DNA of 9,149 nucleotides from CAZZBK01 sp964652155 (GTDB lineage: Bacteria; Planctomycetota; Planctomycetia; Pirellulales; PNKZ01): positions 1 through 9,149 of the forward strand of contig CAZZBK010000189.1 in NCBI GenBank assembly GCA_964652155.1, read 5' to 3'. Of this stretch, positions 1 to 6,556 are shown one piece after another (position 1 is the first letter of the stretch; each line of letters begins with the position of its first letter). Below the pieces are notes generated by a model. That model had not been told where the DNA came from and searched no databases. It saw only the letters and a list, made by a program, of their open reading frames with translations. The position numbers and the translations under genes were made by a program.

Positions 1-956
1 ACCTTGTGCTCCTGGCTGGCGCCGAGCAAGTCATAGAGGAACGCCACGTCGAGCTTGAGCACCTCGACAAACTCGATCACGCCGCGGTTGGCGACATTGA
101 ACTCGCCGTCGAAGTTAAACGCCCGGGGATCGCTGTCGCTGCCGTACTCGGCGATCTTGCGGTAGTTGATGTCGCCGGTCAGCTCGGTCGAGTCCTGGTT
201 CTTTTCGTCTTTGGGCTGGAACGTGCCGATGCCGATGCGGTCTTTCTCGCTCAGCAGCAGACGCTTGACGCGCACGTCCTGGGCCACGCGGGTCCAGTCC
301 CCTTCGTAGCGCGCGAGCCGTTCGTGGTACACATGGCGGCAGAAGGGGCACAGCTCGCCGTTGATCTTGACCTGGTAGGCGTCGGCCGGGTGATCGGCGT
401 TGAGTCGGGCGCAAATGTCGCCCCGAAAACGATGCGGAATCAAATGCAGCGGCTCTTCGTGCATCGGGCACCAATGCACGTGGTTGGGGTCTTCCAGATC
501 GAGCCAGCCGAGCGTGTACAGCGCCCCTTCGTCGAGCGTGCTGTAGCGTTCGAGCCCTTTCTTGATGATCCGCACGATCGTGCTCTTGCTGCTGCCGACC
601 GGGCCATGCAATAGCAGTACCCGCTTCTCGATGCCGTAGCCCTGGGCAGCGCTCTTAAATGCGTTGACCAGCTCGGCCAGCGGACTCTCCAGGCCAAACA
701 CGGCGTCGGCACCATCGTGATCGGGATCGTCGAAGAATTTGTAGTGGACAGTTTTTTCCCGGCCACGTTCGATCACGCGCGTGCCGTACATCATGATCAT
801 GTCGTACACGCGCTCGAAGGCGTTGCGCGTGACGCGCGGATTCGCGTGGACCGTGTCGAGATACTCTTCGAGTGTCCCCAGCCAGTTCTTCTTACGGAAC
901 TGGTCGAGGTCTTGCCGCTGGGCGACCAGCGAAATGATCGAGCTTCCTTGACCCAT
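1..956 (-). CDS. prkA: PrkA-type serine protein kinase, N-terminal part (runs off left edge)
   Basis: 318 complete codons are visible; the C-terminal half lies outside the window. PrkA (YeaG in E. coli) is a cytoplasmic AAA-fold serine kinase linked to stress, starvation and, in Bacillus, sporulation. What is seen: an N-terminal helical part with LGTLEEYL near residue 26, then an AAA P-loop GPVGSSKST at 118-126, a Cys-rich stretch with WCPMHEEP (162-169) and CPFC (203-206), and the family signature NRGVIEFVEVLK at 290-301. These match PrkA in order and spacing. The P-loop has Ser where classical Walker A has its last Gly. The start is the ATG at 956, preceded by GAGGAG nine bases upstream; the protein then begins about where YeaG does. 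The frame stays open upstream to about 1405, but that part has no ATG that I found and looks non-coding. The usual neighbours (yeaH/DUF444, spoVR) would lie off the left edge. Confidence 0.93.
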   Translation of the reverse strand, partial: MGQGSSIISLVAQRQDLDQFRKKNWLGTLEEYLDTVHANPRVTRNAFERVYDMIMMYGTRVIERGREKTVHYKFFDDPDHDGADAVFGLESPLAELVNAFKSAAQGYGIEKRVLLLHGPVGSSKSTIVRIIKKGLERYSTLDEGALYTLGWLDLEDPNHVHWCPMHEEPLHLIPHRFRGDICARLNADHPADAYQVKINGELCPFCRHVYHERLARYEGDWTRVAQDVRVKRLLLSEKDRIGIGTFQPKDEKNQDSTELTGDINYRKIAEYGSDSDPRAFNFDGEFNVANRGVIEFVEVLKLDVAFLYDLLGASQEHK

Positions 957-965
957 GATTGGAGT

Positions 966-971
966 CTCCTC
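966..971 (-). promoter_or_regulatory. Shine-Dalgarno site of prkA
   Basis: On the minus strand this reads GAGGAG, nine bases before the ATG at 956. It is a near-ideal ribosome binding site and decides the prkA start, because the reading frame remains open for about 450 bases further upstream. Confidence 0.7.
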
Positions 972-1171
972 GGACGAATCGCCGAGCAAGCGCTCCCGGA
1001 CCCCTCCGCCATAAACTGTCCGGGGGCCAACGTCGGTCGTGTGTTGTTGTCTGGTGTGTGCGGGCTCTGATCCTAAATACTCAATCGACACGCTGCGGCC
1101 AGTGCGATCACGCACACGGGTGTTGATCTTCCATTTCGACCCAAACAGTTCGCGCAGCCGGGGCGACCCAA

Positions 1172-1197
1172 CGATCGAGAATGCGTTGCATCGATCG
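1172..1197. repeat. Imperfect hairpin upstream of prkA
   Basis: CGATCG at 1172-1177 is repeated at 1192-1197 (the hexamer is its own reverse complement). Between them ATGC at 1181-1184 pairs with GCAT at 1188-1191 around a 3-base loop. Together they can fold as a 6 + 4 bp stem with one 3-base bulge (1178-1180). No U-run follows the whole stem, so it does not look like a terminator. It could be an operator or leader structure, or chance: GATCG words are common in this genome. Confidence 0.3.
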
Positions 1198-1198
1198 A

Positions 1199-1214
1199 AA
1201 AGCCCCTCGGCTCT
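1199..1214 (-). terminator. Weak terminator-like hairpin
   Basis: Read on the minus strand this is AGAGCC, loop GAGG, then GGCTTT: a stem of up to 6 bp with one G-U pair, running straight into TTTT. The stem is short and the U-tract brief, so intrinsic termination would be weak. Its place, about 240 bases before prkA and downstream of the response regulator on the same strand, would suit partial separation of the two transcription units. Confidence 0.2.
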
Positions 1215-1256
1215 ACCGGCTGATGTACTGGTCTGACGACTCGTCAAACCGGCTGA
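1215..1256. promoter_or_regulatory. Candidate operator: palindrome between two direct repeats
   Basis: ACCGGCTGA occurs at 1215-1223 and again at 1248-1256, 33 bases apart start to start (about three helical turns). Between them lies TGACGACTCGTCA (1234-1246), a 6 + 6 bp palindrome around one central base. The arrangement resembles a binding site for a dimeric regulator with two accessory half-sites. It lies about 260-300 bases upstream of the prkA start. No regulator is identified; the call rests only on the repeat pattern. Confidence 0.3.
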
Positions 1257-1374
1257 ACAAGACGCCGCTTGTTTAGAACCGCCTGGTCGAAAACTTGGAA
1301 AAGAACACCAGGGTGGAGTTGTCGCGCTGGGGCGCGGGTGGGCGATGCAAACCGAAGACTTGTAGCAAAATGAC

Positions 1375-1406
1375 CCAAAAAGTGGCGTGTTTTCAGGTCT
1401 TTTTGG
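1375..1406. repeat. AT-rich inverted repeat
   Basis: CCAAAAAG at 1375-1382 and CTTTTTGG at 1399-1406 are perfect 8-base inverted copies separated by 16 bases. A competing pairing, AAGTGG near 1380 with CCACTT near 1412, is also possible. The loop is long for an intrinsic terminator. It could still help end the response-regulator transcript about 245 bases past its stop codon, or be part of a dispersed intergenic repeat. Confidence 0.3.
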
Positions 1407-1649
1407 TACCCCACTTATTCAAGTATTGCTTCGGAATGCGATTGCGGCAAGATCGATCTTTGGCCACGCAACGGATTTTAGCACCCGCAACCGATCTGCA
1501 TGTCGAGCATGCTGTCGATGCTGCTTCGTCACAAGCGACAACATCCAAGGCTTGTGAAATTTGGCACACAGTCGTACGCCCAGCACATCTGCCTCCGAGG
1601 GGTGGCATGCGCACAACACGAACCAACTTGCACCCACTAGCCCATGCGA

Positions 1650-2051
1650 CTACGAACTCAACAGCTTCTCGACCGCCTCGAGCAGCCGGTCCATCGCAAA
1701 AGGCTTGCGTATGTAGTCATCAACGCCCAGCATCTCGGCGTACACCTTGTGGCGGCTCCCCTCGTTGGCCGTAATCATAATCACGCGCAGCGGATTAGGC
1801 CGCGATCGACGCAGCTTCTCAAGCACCAGAAAGCCGCTCCGCTTGGGCATCATCATGTCGAGGATCATCAGGTCGGGATCCTCCTTCTCGGCCATCGCCA
1901 GGCCTTGGTTGCCGTCTCGGGCGACGCTCACATGGTAGCCTCTCGACTCCAAGGCTAGTCGCATCGATTCGATGATTTCGAAATCGTCGTCGACGAGCAG
2001 GATCTTTTTCTTCGCCGAGGCGGACTCGGTTGCTTTTACGCTCTCTGCCAT
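1650..2051 (-). CDS. Single-domain (CheY-like) response regulator
   Basis: A 133-residue receiver domain with no output domain. It would be phosphorylated by a histidine kinase and act by protein-protein contact. Seen: the acidic cluster VDDD at 20-23 (Asp21/22), the phospho-acceptor Asp65 in MILDMMMP, switch Thr94 in ITAN, and the conserved Lys116 in IRKPF. The C-terminus ends just after the last receiver helix (LLEAVEKLL), so the protein is complete. The first 14 residues are a polar tail. The start chosen is ATG 2051, which puts KKKILLVDDD at the usual distance; in-frame ATG 2078 and TTG 2147 exist upstream but would add a tail unlike receivers, and none of the three has a strong Shine-Dalgarno. 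No histidine kinase lies in the window. It is divergent from the molybdopterin-domain gene and 693 bases upstream of prkA on the same strand. Confidence 0.93.
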   Translation of the reverse strand: MAESVKATESASAKKKILLVDDDFEIIESMRLALESRGYHVSVARDGNQGLAMAEKEDPDLMILDMMMPKRSGFLVLEKLRRSRPNPLRVIMITANEGSRHKVYAEMLGVDDYIRKPFAMDRLLEAVEKLLSS

Positions 2052-2291
2052 GAAAATACCCAAAAGTCGGGGCGACATGAGTTTTCCGCGGCCTGCTGGC
2101 TGCCGAGCAACCAAGTCACATTGCGGAACGCTCTTGCTCTGAAACAATAGAACTATCCGAGATTGCCGCCGATTGCAAGCAACGCGCCGCGGCGAGACTT
2201 GACAAACCCAACCGTTGTTGATTGCCCCACGACAAGCGGCGCGCCGTTGATTATGCTCTCCAGAATCAACACCCCCCTAGGAATATGAGTC
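2052..2291. promoter_or_regulatory. Divergent intergenic region with three GTTGATT copies
   Basis: This 240-base stretch must hold the promoters of both the response regulator (minus) and the molybdopterin/RND pair (plus). GTTGATT occurs at 2217-2223 and 2246-2252, with an inverted copy AATCAAC at 2264-2270. The last two form a perfect 7-base inverted repeat around 11 bases. A weak sigma-70-like pair for the plus strand is ACGACA (2229-2234) with TATGCT (2252-2257), spacer 17; if real, the inverted repeat would overlap its -10 box and could act as an operator. A ribosome-site-like AGGA lies at 2279-2282, nine bases before ATG 2292. Confidence 0.35.
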
Positions 2292-2771
2292 ATGCTTCGC
2301 ATTGATGGTGAGGTCGATACGCCGCGCACCTGGACGTTTGCCGAGCTGGCCGCGTTGCCCCCCGACGCCCAGGTGAGCGATGTCAGCCGCATCGATCCGA
2401 AACGTACCGGCACTGCGGTCAAGCTCACGGCGCTGCTCGCTCACTCGGGCGTGAAGCCGTCGGTTCGCTGGATCACGTTGCACGCCTCGGCCGACAACTT
2501 TCACGCAAGCATTCCGCTGTCGGCGGTCGTCGAACGAGCGCTGGTCATTTATCAACTCGGCGGCGAGCCGCTGCCGCTCAAGTCGGGCGGGCCGGTGCGG
2601 TTCTTCATCCCCGATCATGCCGCCTGCCACACGGCCGAGATCGACGAGTGCGCCAACGTCAAGTTCGTCGACCGCATCGAACTGTCGACCGAGCGCGGCT
2701 TCGACAACCGGCCCACCGAGGACGAAGCGCACGCCGCCCTGCACCGCAATCAGCCAGGTCATGCCCGGTGA
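2292..2771 (+). CDS. Small oxidoreductase molybdopterin-binding domain protein lacking the ligand Cys
   Basis: 159 residues, essentially one domain of the sulfite-oxidase/YedY type (Pfam PF00174). Seen: the start LRIDGEV, then LTALLAHSGVKP (45-56), LHASADNFHASIPL (63-76) and LGGEPLPLKSGGPVRFFIP (89-107), ending with VKFVDRIEL (123-131). These follow the family order. Known members bind a molybdopterin cofactor through a Cys in the first third (pattern like C-V-x-x). Here that place reads VSDVS (28-32), so Asp30 seems to replace Cys. The only cysteines are Cys112 and Cys120, in an unusual insert ACHTAEIDEC where the family normally has a Gly/Tyr turn. No Tat or Sec signal is present, so it is probably cytoplasmic. 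Start ATG 2292 has AGGA nine bases upstream. The stop overlaps the next gene's GTG by four bases, so the two are very likely co-translated. Enzyme activity is uncertain. Confidence 0.85.
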   Translation: MLRIDGEVDTPRTWTFAELAALPPDAQVSDVSRIDPKRTGTAVKLTALLAHSGVKPSVRWITLHASADNFHASIPLSAVVERALVIYQLGGEPLPLKSGGPVRFFIPDHAACHTAEIDECANVKFVDRIELSTERGFDNRPTEDEAHAALHRNQPGHAR

Positions 2772-5035
2772 GTCGACAGCGCAAGCGTGACGCCGATCGA
2801 GCCGCGAAGCGTGCCGAGAAAAACACGCGCTCAGCGTGGGTGTTGCCCGAGGCCACCGACACGGCGGGGCGTTGGTCGCGGCGGCTCTTTGAGCATCGCG
2901 GCGCGTTGTTGGTGGTCGCGCTGTTCTTTGCCACGTTTGCCTGGCCTTGGGCCACCTCGCTCCAGCTGCGCGAGTCGATCGTGACGTTGTTCCCGAGCGA
3001 GCGCGGCGACGTGAGCGCGTATCAGCGTTGGCGGCGCACGCGGCACGACGAGTTCGTGCTGGCCGCGTATCGCGACCCCGCTTGGCCCGCCGATGCAAGC
3101 CGCCGGCAACTCAACGAGCTGACGATCCAATTGCGTGGCGTGGCGGGCGTGGCGTCGGTCTTTAGCCTCGCCGGCGAACAGGAGTTTGCACCGCAGTGGC
3201 GCGAGGCGCTGCTCACAATCTCCGCAGGACTCACCTACCACCGCGAACACAACGTGCTGGCCGTGGTCTGCATGCTCAAGCCGGACGACGGCGACGAGAC
3301 GCCGCGCCGCGACACGATCGCCCGACTGCGGCAGGTCATGCGCCAGCACGCGCCTTCCGGGGTGATCGCCGGCGAGCCCGCGCTGGTCGTCGACGCGCTG
3401 GTGCAATTGGAGCGCGACGTGCGTTGGTTGAGCGGCGCGCTTTTTATTGGCGCGGTGGTTGTCCTCATTGCCGTGTCACGCAGCTTGCGCTGGGGCATCA
3501 TTACCACGCTCGTGATGGTGCTCGCGACACTCGGCGCGGCGGCGGCACTGGCGCTCGCGGGCTATCAATTGTCGTTGCTCAGCGTGCTGATGCTCCCGTT
3601 AGTCATTCTGTTCGCCACGACCAAGCTCCTGTACGTGCAGCAACTCATGCAGACACATCTCTCGCAGAGCGAGACCGTGTCGGCCGGGCTGTTTCACGCC
3701 CTGCGCGAGGCACTCGGGCCCCTCGTGGCAACGTGCCTTGCGGGAGCCGCGGCCGCGAGCGTGCTCCTTGCCCGTTCGCTCGATTCGCTGCAGAGCGTCG
3801 GCGTGTTCGCCATGGCGGGCGCGGTGACGACGGCATTCGCCTGTGTCACGTTGATTCCCGCTCTGGCGCTGATCTTTCGTTCTCGGCCACTCAACTCACA
3901 TGTCGTGAGCGTAACAGCACCGACGCCTCCGTCGCTCAGCATCCCTGACCGACCGCTCGCGTTCGTGTTATTGCTGACACTCGTGGCGCTCCCCGGCTTG
4001 TGGCGATTGCGCAGCGAAACCGACCCGTTGCGGGCGTTTCGCTCGGGCAGTTCGATCATCGCGGCGGATGAATTCGTCGAGCACATTTTTGGCGGGGCGG
4101 GCTTGTGGGACGTCGTCGTTCCGTTGCCCGAGCAGGCTGACCCCCATTTCGGCAAGACGCTGCGGCGACTCCAGCAACGGCTCCGCGACGAGGGAGTGGT
4201 GCTCGACGAGCATGGCCACTCATCGCCCGGGTTGACGATGGTGCTCGGCCCGCTCGACGTGCTCGACCGCGTGTTGCCCGAGCCGATGAACGATAGCCAG
4301 CAAATCTATCAAATGATCTCGCTATCGCAGAAGTTCGCGCCGCTCTTCCATTTGCTGTACGGCCGCGACACCGAAGCGCGACGCGACTACCTGCGCGTCA
4401 TGCTGCGTTCGCCGCAATCGCTGCCGTCAGCCGTCAAGCAAGCGCTGCTTGAGCGCGTGCGGCGCATCTGTCGTGAAGAGATCAGTACGGCCGAGGTGGG
4501 CGGGTCGTTCGTGTTGCTCGCCGAGTGGGGGCAACGAACCCACCGTCAACTCATGCCAGTGTTGTGTCATGCGATGCTCGCACTCATGGTCGTGGTCGGG
4601 TGCGCCCTGCGTTCGCTGCGTTGGTCGTTGGTGCTGGTCGTGCTCACGGCGCTACCACTGATCTGGTTATGGAGTCTGCTCGGCTGGCTGGGAGTGCGCG
4701 TCGATTTGGGGAGCGCCATCGCCGCGGGACTGGCCCCGGCGCTGCTGTGCGAGGGGGTGCTGCAATTTCTGCTGGCCTACCAGCGGCGGCGAAACTTGGG
4801 TGACACGGTCGAGGCCGCGCTCGCGATGACGCTAAGCGAACGGCAAGGGCTCTGGACCGTGCAGACTTTGTTTCTGCTCTCCGGTTGGGGAGCACTCGCA
4901 CTCAGTGACTTCAGCGCGATCCGCAGCCTGGGGTTACTCATGGCTGCCGCATCGGCGCTGACACTGATCGTGAATTGCACGCTGCTCGGCCCCACCGTGG
5001 CGCTCGTCGAGCGCCTCACGCCGCCGAAGTATTGA
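2768..5035 (+). CDS. RND/MMPL-superfamily membrane protein
   Basis: 755 residues with the duplicated RND-type layout: one membrane helix (about 46-66), an outer loop domain (67-220), five helices (about 222-240, 243-263, 268-290, 317-336, 345-370), then a second copy with a helix at 397-413, a loop domain (414-596) and five more helices to about 745. RND/MMPL proteins export lipids, drugs or other hydrophobic compounds using the proton gradient. The length fits the smaller MMPL exporters. The helix-4 equivalents, LPLVILFATTKLLYVQQ (276-292) and GLAPALLCEGVLQF (654-667), lack the Asp of the common G-x-D-Y motif; only Glu662 is acidic there. The start is GTG 2768 inside GTGA, overlapping the upstream stop; an ATG at 2648 in the same frame would overlap the upstream gene by 124 bases and encode an Arg-rich tail, so it was not used. 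No partner adaptor or outer-membrane gene is adjacent. Substrate unknown. Confidence 0.88.
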   Translation: MSRQRKRDADRAAKRAEKNTRSAWVLPEATDTAGRWSRRLFEHRGALLVVALFFATFAWPWATSLQLRESIVTLFPSERGDVSAYQRWRRTRHDEFVLAAYRDPAWPADASRRQLNELTIQLRGVAGVASVFSLAGEQEFAPQWREALLTISAGLTYHREHNVLAVVCMLKPDDGDETPRRDTIARLRQVMRQHAPSGVIAGEPALVVDALVQLERDVRWLSGALFIGAVVVLIAVSRSLRWGIITTLVMVLATLGAAAALALAGYQLSLLSVLMLPLVILFATTKLLYVQQLMQTHLSQSETVSAGLFHALREALGPLVATCLAGAAAASVLLARSLDSLQSVGVFAMAGAVTTAFACVTLIPALALIFRSRPLNSHVVSVTAPTPPSLSIPDRPLAFVLLLTLVALPGLWRLRSETDPLRAFRSGSSIIAADEFVEHIFGGAGLWDVVVPLPEQADPHFGKTLRRLQQRLRDEGVVLDEHGHSSPGLTMVLGPLDVLDRVLPEPMNDSQQIYQMISLSQKFAPLFHLLYGRDTEARRDYLRVMLRSPQSLPSAVKQALLERVRRICREEISTAEVGGSFVLLAEWGQRTHRQLMPVLCHAMLALMVVVGCALRSLRWSLVLVVLTALPLIWLWSLLGWLGVRVDLGSAIAAGLAPALLCEGVLQFLLAYQRRRNLGDTVEAALAMTLSERQGLWTVQTLFLLSGWGALALSDFSAIRSLGLLMAAASALTLIVNCTLLGPTVALVERLTPPKY

Positions 5036-5075
5036 CCGATCCGCGACGGACCGGCTCGGCGACAAACGAACCCAA

Positions 5076-6509
5076 CTAGGCAATGATGTCGCGGACCACA
5101 TGCCCGTGCACGTCGGTCAAGCGGAAGTCGCGCCCCGCGTAACGATACGTGAGCTTCTCGTGGTCGAGCCCGAGCAGCCAGAGCAGCGTGGCGTGCAGAT
5201 CGTGCATGTGAACTTTGTCGACCACGGCCTGGTGACCGAACTCGTCGGTCTCGCCGTAGGTGATGCCCGACTTGACGCCGCCACCGGCGAGCCACATCGT
5301 AAAGCCACCGGGATTATGGTCGCGGCCGGTACCATTGCCTTGTGCGTAAGGCGTGCGGCCGAACTCGCCACCCCACCAGACGATCGTGTCTTCCAGCAGG
5401 CCGCGCTGCTTCAAGTCGGCCAACAAGCCGGCGATCGGCCGGTCGACGCTCTTGGCATGCACGGCGTGCTTGGGCATGTCGGAGTGCTGGTCCCAACGCG
5501 GATTGGCGCTCGCGTCGCCGTGGGTGACTTGAATGTAACGCACCCCTTCTTCGCACAGCCGCCGCGCCATCAGACACTGACGACCGTAGGTGTCGGTCTC
5601 TTTCGTGCCGATGCCGTACAGGTCGAGCGTCGATTGCGACTCTTGCGACAAGTCGAGCACTCGCGGGGCGTTGGTCTGCATGCGCCAGGCCAACTCGTAG
5701 GAATTGATGACCGCTTCGAGTTCCGAGTCTCCCTTTTGCACGCGGAGTTGCTCGGCGTTAATCTGCCGCAGCAAGTCGAGTTGCTGCCGCTGCTCGTCGA
5801 GCGACAACGCGGGGTTGGCCAGATTGCGGATCAGCGTCTTGTCGGCATCGAAGCCGGCCTTGCCGATCGGGGTGCCTTGGTAGACGGGCGGGAGAAAGGC
5901 GTTGCCGTAGTTGCGCGGACCGCCGTTGCCCGGCGACGGGGCGATCGACACAAAGCCCGGCAGGTTCTGGTTCTCGGTCCCCAGTCCGTACGTGACCCAC
6001 GAACCCATGCTGGGACGGATCGTGTTCGTCGAGCCGCAATGGAGGAACAAGGTCGATGGGCCGTGCGCGACCCCTTCGGTGTGCAGCGAGTGCAGCACGC
6101 ACAGGTCGTCGGCGTGCCGCGCGGTTTCTGGGAACAGATCGCTGACCCAGCGGCCACTTTCGCCGTATTGGTTAAATTTCCACAGCGACTTCATGATCCG
6201 CTGGTTCGTGCCTCGCTTGCCGCTGTTGGCGATGATCCGCGCGTCGTCGAACCCGTGCTGCTTGCCATCCTCTTGGTCGAGGGTCGGCTTGTAGTCGAAC
6301 GAGTCGATCTGGCTGGGTCCTCCCTGCATGAACAAGAAGATGATTCGCTTGGCCTTGGGCAGGACGTGCGGCGTGCGCGGGGCGAGCGGGTCGACCGTCG
6401 CGCCCTGGGCCTGCTGCGCCAGCGCCGCCAGAGCCAGTGAGCCGAAGCCGCACGCGGTGTAACGCAACATGTCGCGGCGCGACGCCAATGGATTGAATTG
6501 AGGATTCAT
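5076..6509 (-). CDS. DUF1501 family protein, Tat-exported
   Basis: 477 residues, typical length for DUF1501, a family related to sulfatases and alkaline phosphatases that is very frequent in planctomycetes and usually encoded next to a PSD1/DUF1553 protein. Its reaction is not established. Seen: a twin-arginine signal with SRRDML (10-15) followed by a hydrophobic stretch to about residue 37; FMQGGPSQIDSFDYKP (60-75); HTEGVAHGPS (143-152); WDQHSD (339-344); GGEFGRTP (380-387); GRDHNPGGFTMW (395-406); and HDLHATLLWLLGLDH (436-450). The His/Asp-rich motifs are consistent with a metal site. Start ATG 6509 places the twin-Arg ten residues in, as usual. An alternative ATG at 6557 overlaps the preceding gene's stop as TGATG and would add 16 residues. 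It converges with the RND gene with 40 bases between stops and no clear terminator. It is likely the last gene of the unit beginning with the PSD1 gene. Confidence 0.93.
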   Translation of the reverse strand: MNPQFNPLASRRDMLRYTACGFGSLALAALAQQAQGATVDPLAPRTPHVLPKAKRIIFLFMQGGPSQIDSFDYKPTLDQEDGKQHGFDDARIIANSGKRGTNQRIMKSLWKFNQYGESGRWVSDLFPETARHADDLCVLHSLHTEGVAHGPSTLFLHCGSTNTIRPSMGSWVTYGLGTENQNLPGFVSIAPSPGNGGPRNYGNAFLPPVYQGTPIGKAGFDADKTLIRNLANPALSLDEQRQQLDLLRQINAEQLRVQKGDSELEAVINSYELAWRMQTNAPRVLDLSQESQSTLDLYGIGTKETDTYGRQCLMARRLCEEGVRYIQVTHGDASANPRWDQHSDMPKHAVHAKSVDRPIAGLLADLKQRGLLEDTIVWWGGEFGRTPYAQGNGTGRDHNPGGFTMWLAGGGVKSGITYGETDEFGHQAVVDKVHMHDLHATLLWLLGLDHEKLTYRYAGRDFRLTDVHGHVVRDIIA

Positions 6510-6556
6510 ATTCCGACTCACACCAGGAGTAACAAACAAGGTACCAACATCAAACA

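Larger units (their letters stand above)
957..1649. other. Long intergenic region between the response regulator and prkA
   Basis: A 693-base stretch without a gene I can support. Both flanking genes are on the minus strand, so this is the leader of prkA and the trailer of the response regulator. Short open frames exist on both strands, but their products are rich in Ser, Pro, Cys and Arg and match no family I recognise. The part from about 1370 to 1570 is visibly poorer in GC than the flanking genes. It contains the repeat and hairpin elements listed separately (1172-1197, 1199-1214, 1215-1256, 1375-1406). I saw no good sigma-70 promoter pair for prkA and no tRNA-like fold. Confidence 0.6.

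Noticed and set aside
957..1405. In-frame upstream extension of prkA
   Set aside because: The frame has no stop back to about 1405, but I found no ATG in it, the translation is Ser/Pro/Cys-rich over most of its length, and a strong GAGGAG site marks ATG 956, which also matches family N-termini.
1295..1774. 159-residue plus-strand open frame
   Set aside because: Runs into the antisense of the response regulator; composition is not protein-like and no ribosome site precedes it.
2052..2147. TTG 2147 or ATG 2078 as start of the response regulator
   Set aside because: Both add a tail not seen in receiver-only proteins; ATG 2051 gives the normal distance to the acidic cluster.
2199..2204. Perfect TTGACA box
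   Set aside because: No -10-like hexamer lies 16-18 bases downstream (TTGCCC there), so a promoter cannot be supported from this box alone.
2648..2767. ATG 2648 as start of the RND-like gene
   Set aside because: It would add 40 Arg-rich residues fully overlapping the upstream gene; the GTGA junction at 2768 is far more natural.
2277..3098. 273-residue open frame on the minus strand
   Set aside because: Antisense to the molybdopterin-domain and RND genes; Arg/Ala-rich with no recognisable domain.
5036..5075. Bidirectional terminator between the converging RND and DUF1501 genes
   Set aside because: Only a 4-bp stem (TCCG/CGGA) is visible and no T-run follows in either direction.
5100..6440. 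446-residue open frame on the plus strand opposite DUF1501
   Set aside because: It lies antisense to a clear DUF1501 gene with all family motifs; the product is low-complexity (Val/Arg/Gly/Leu-rich) and is an effect of GC-rich codon use.
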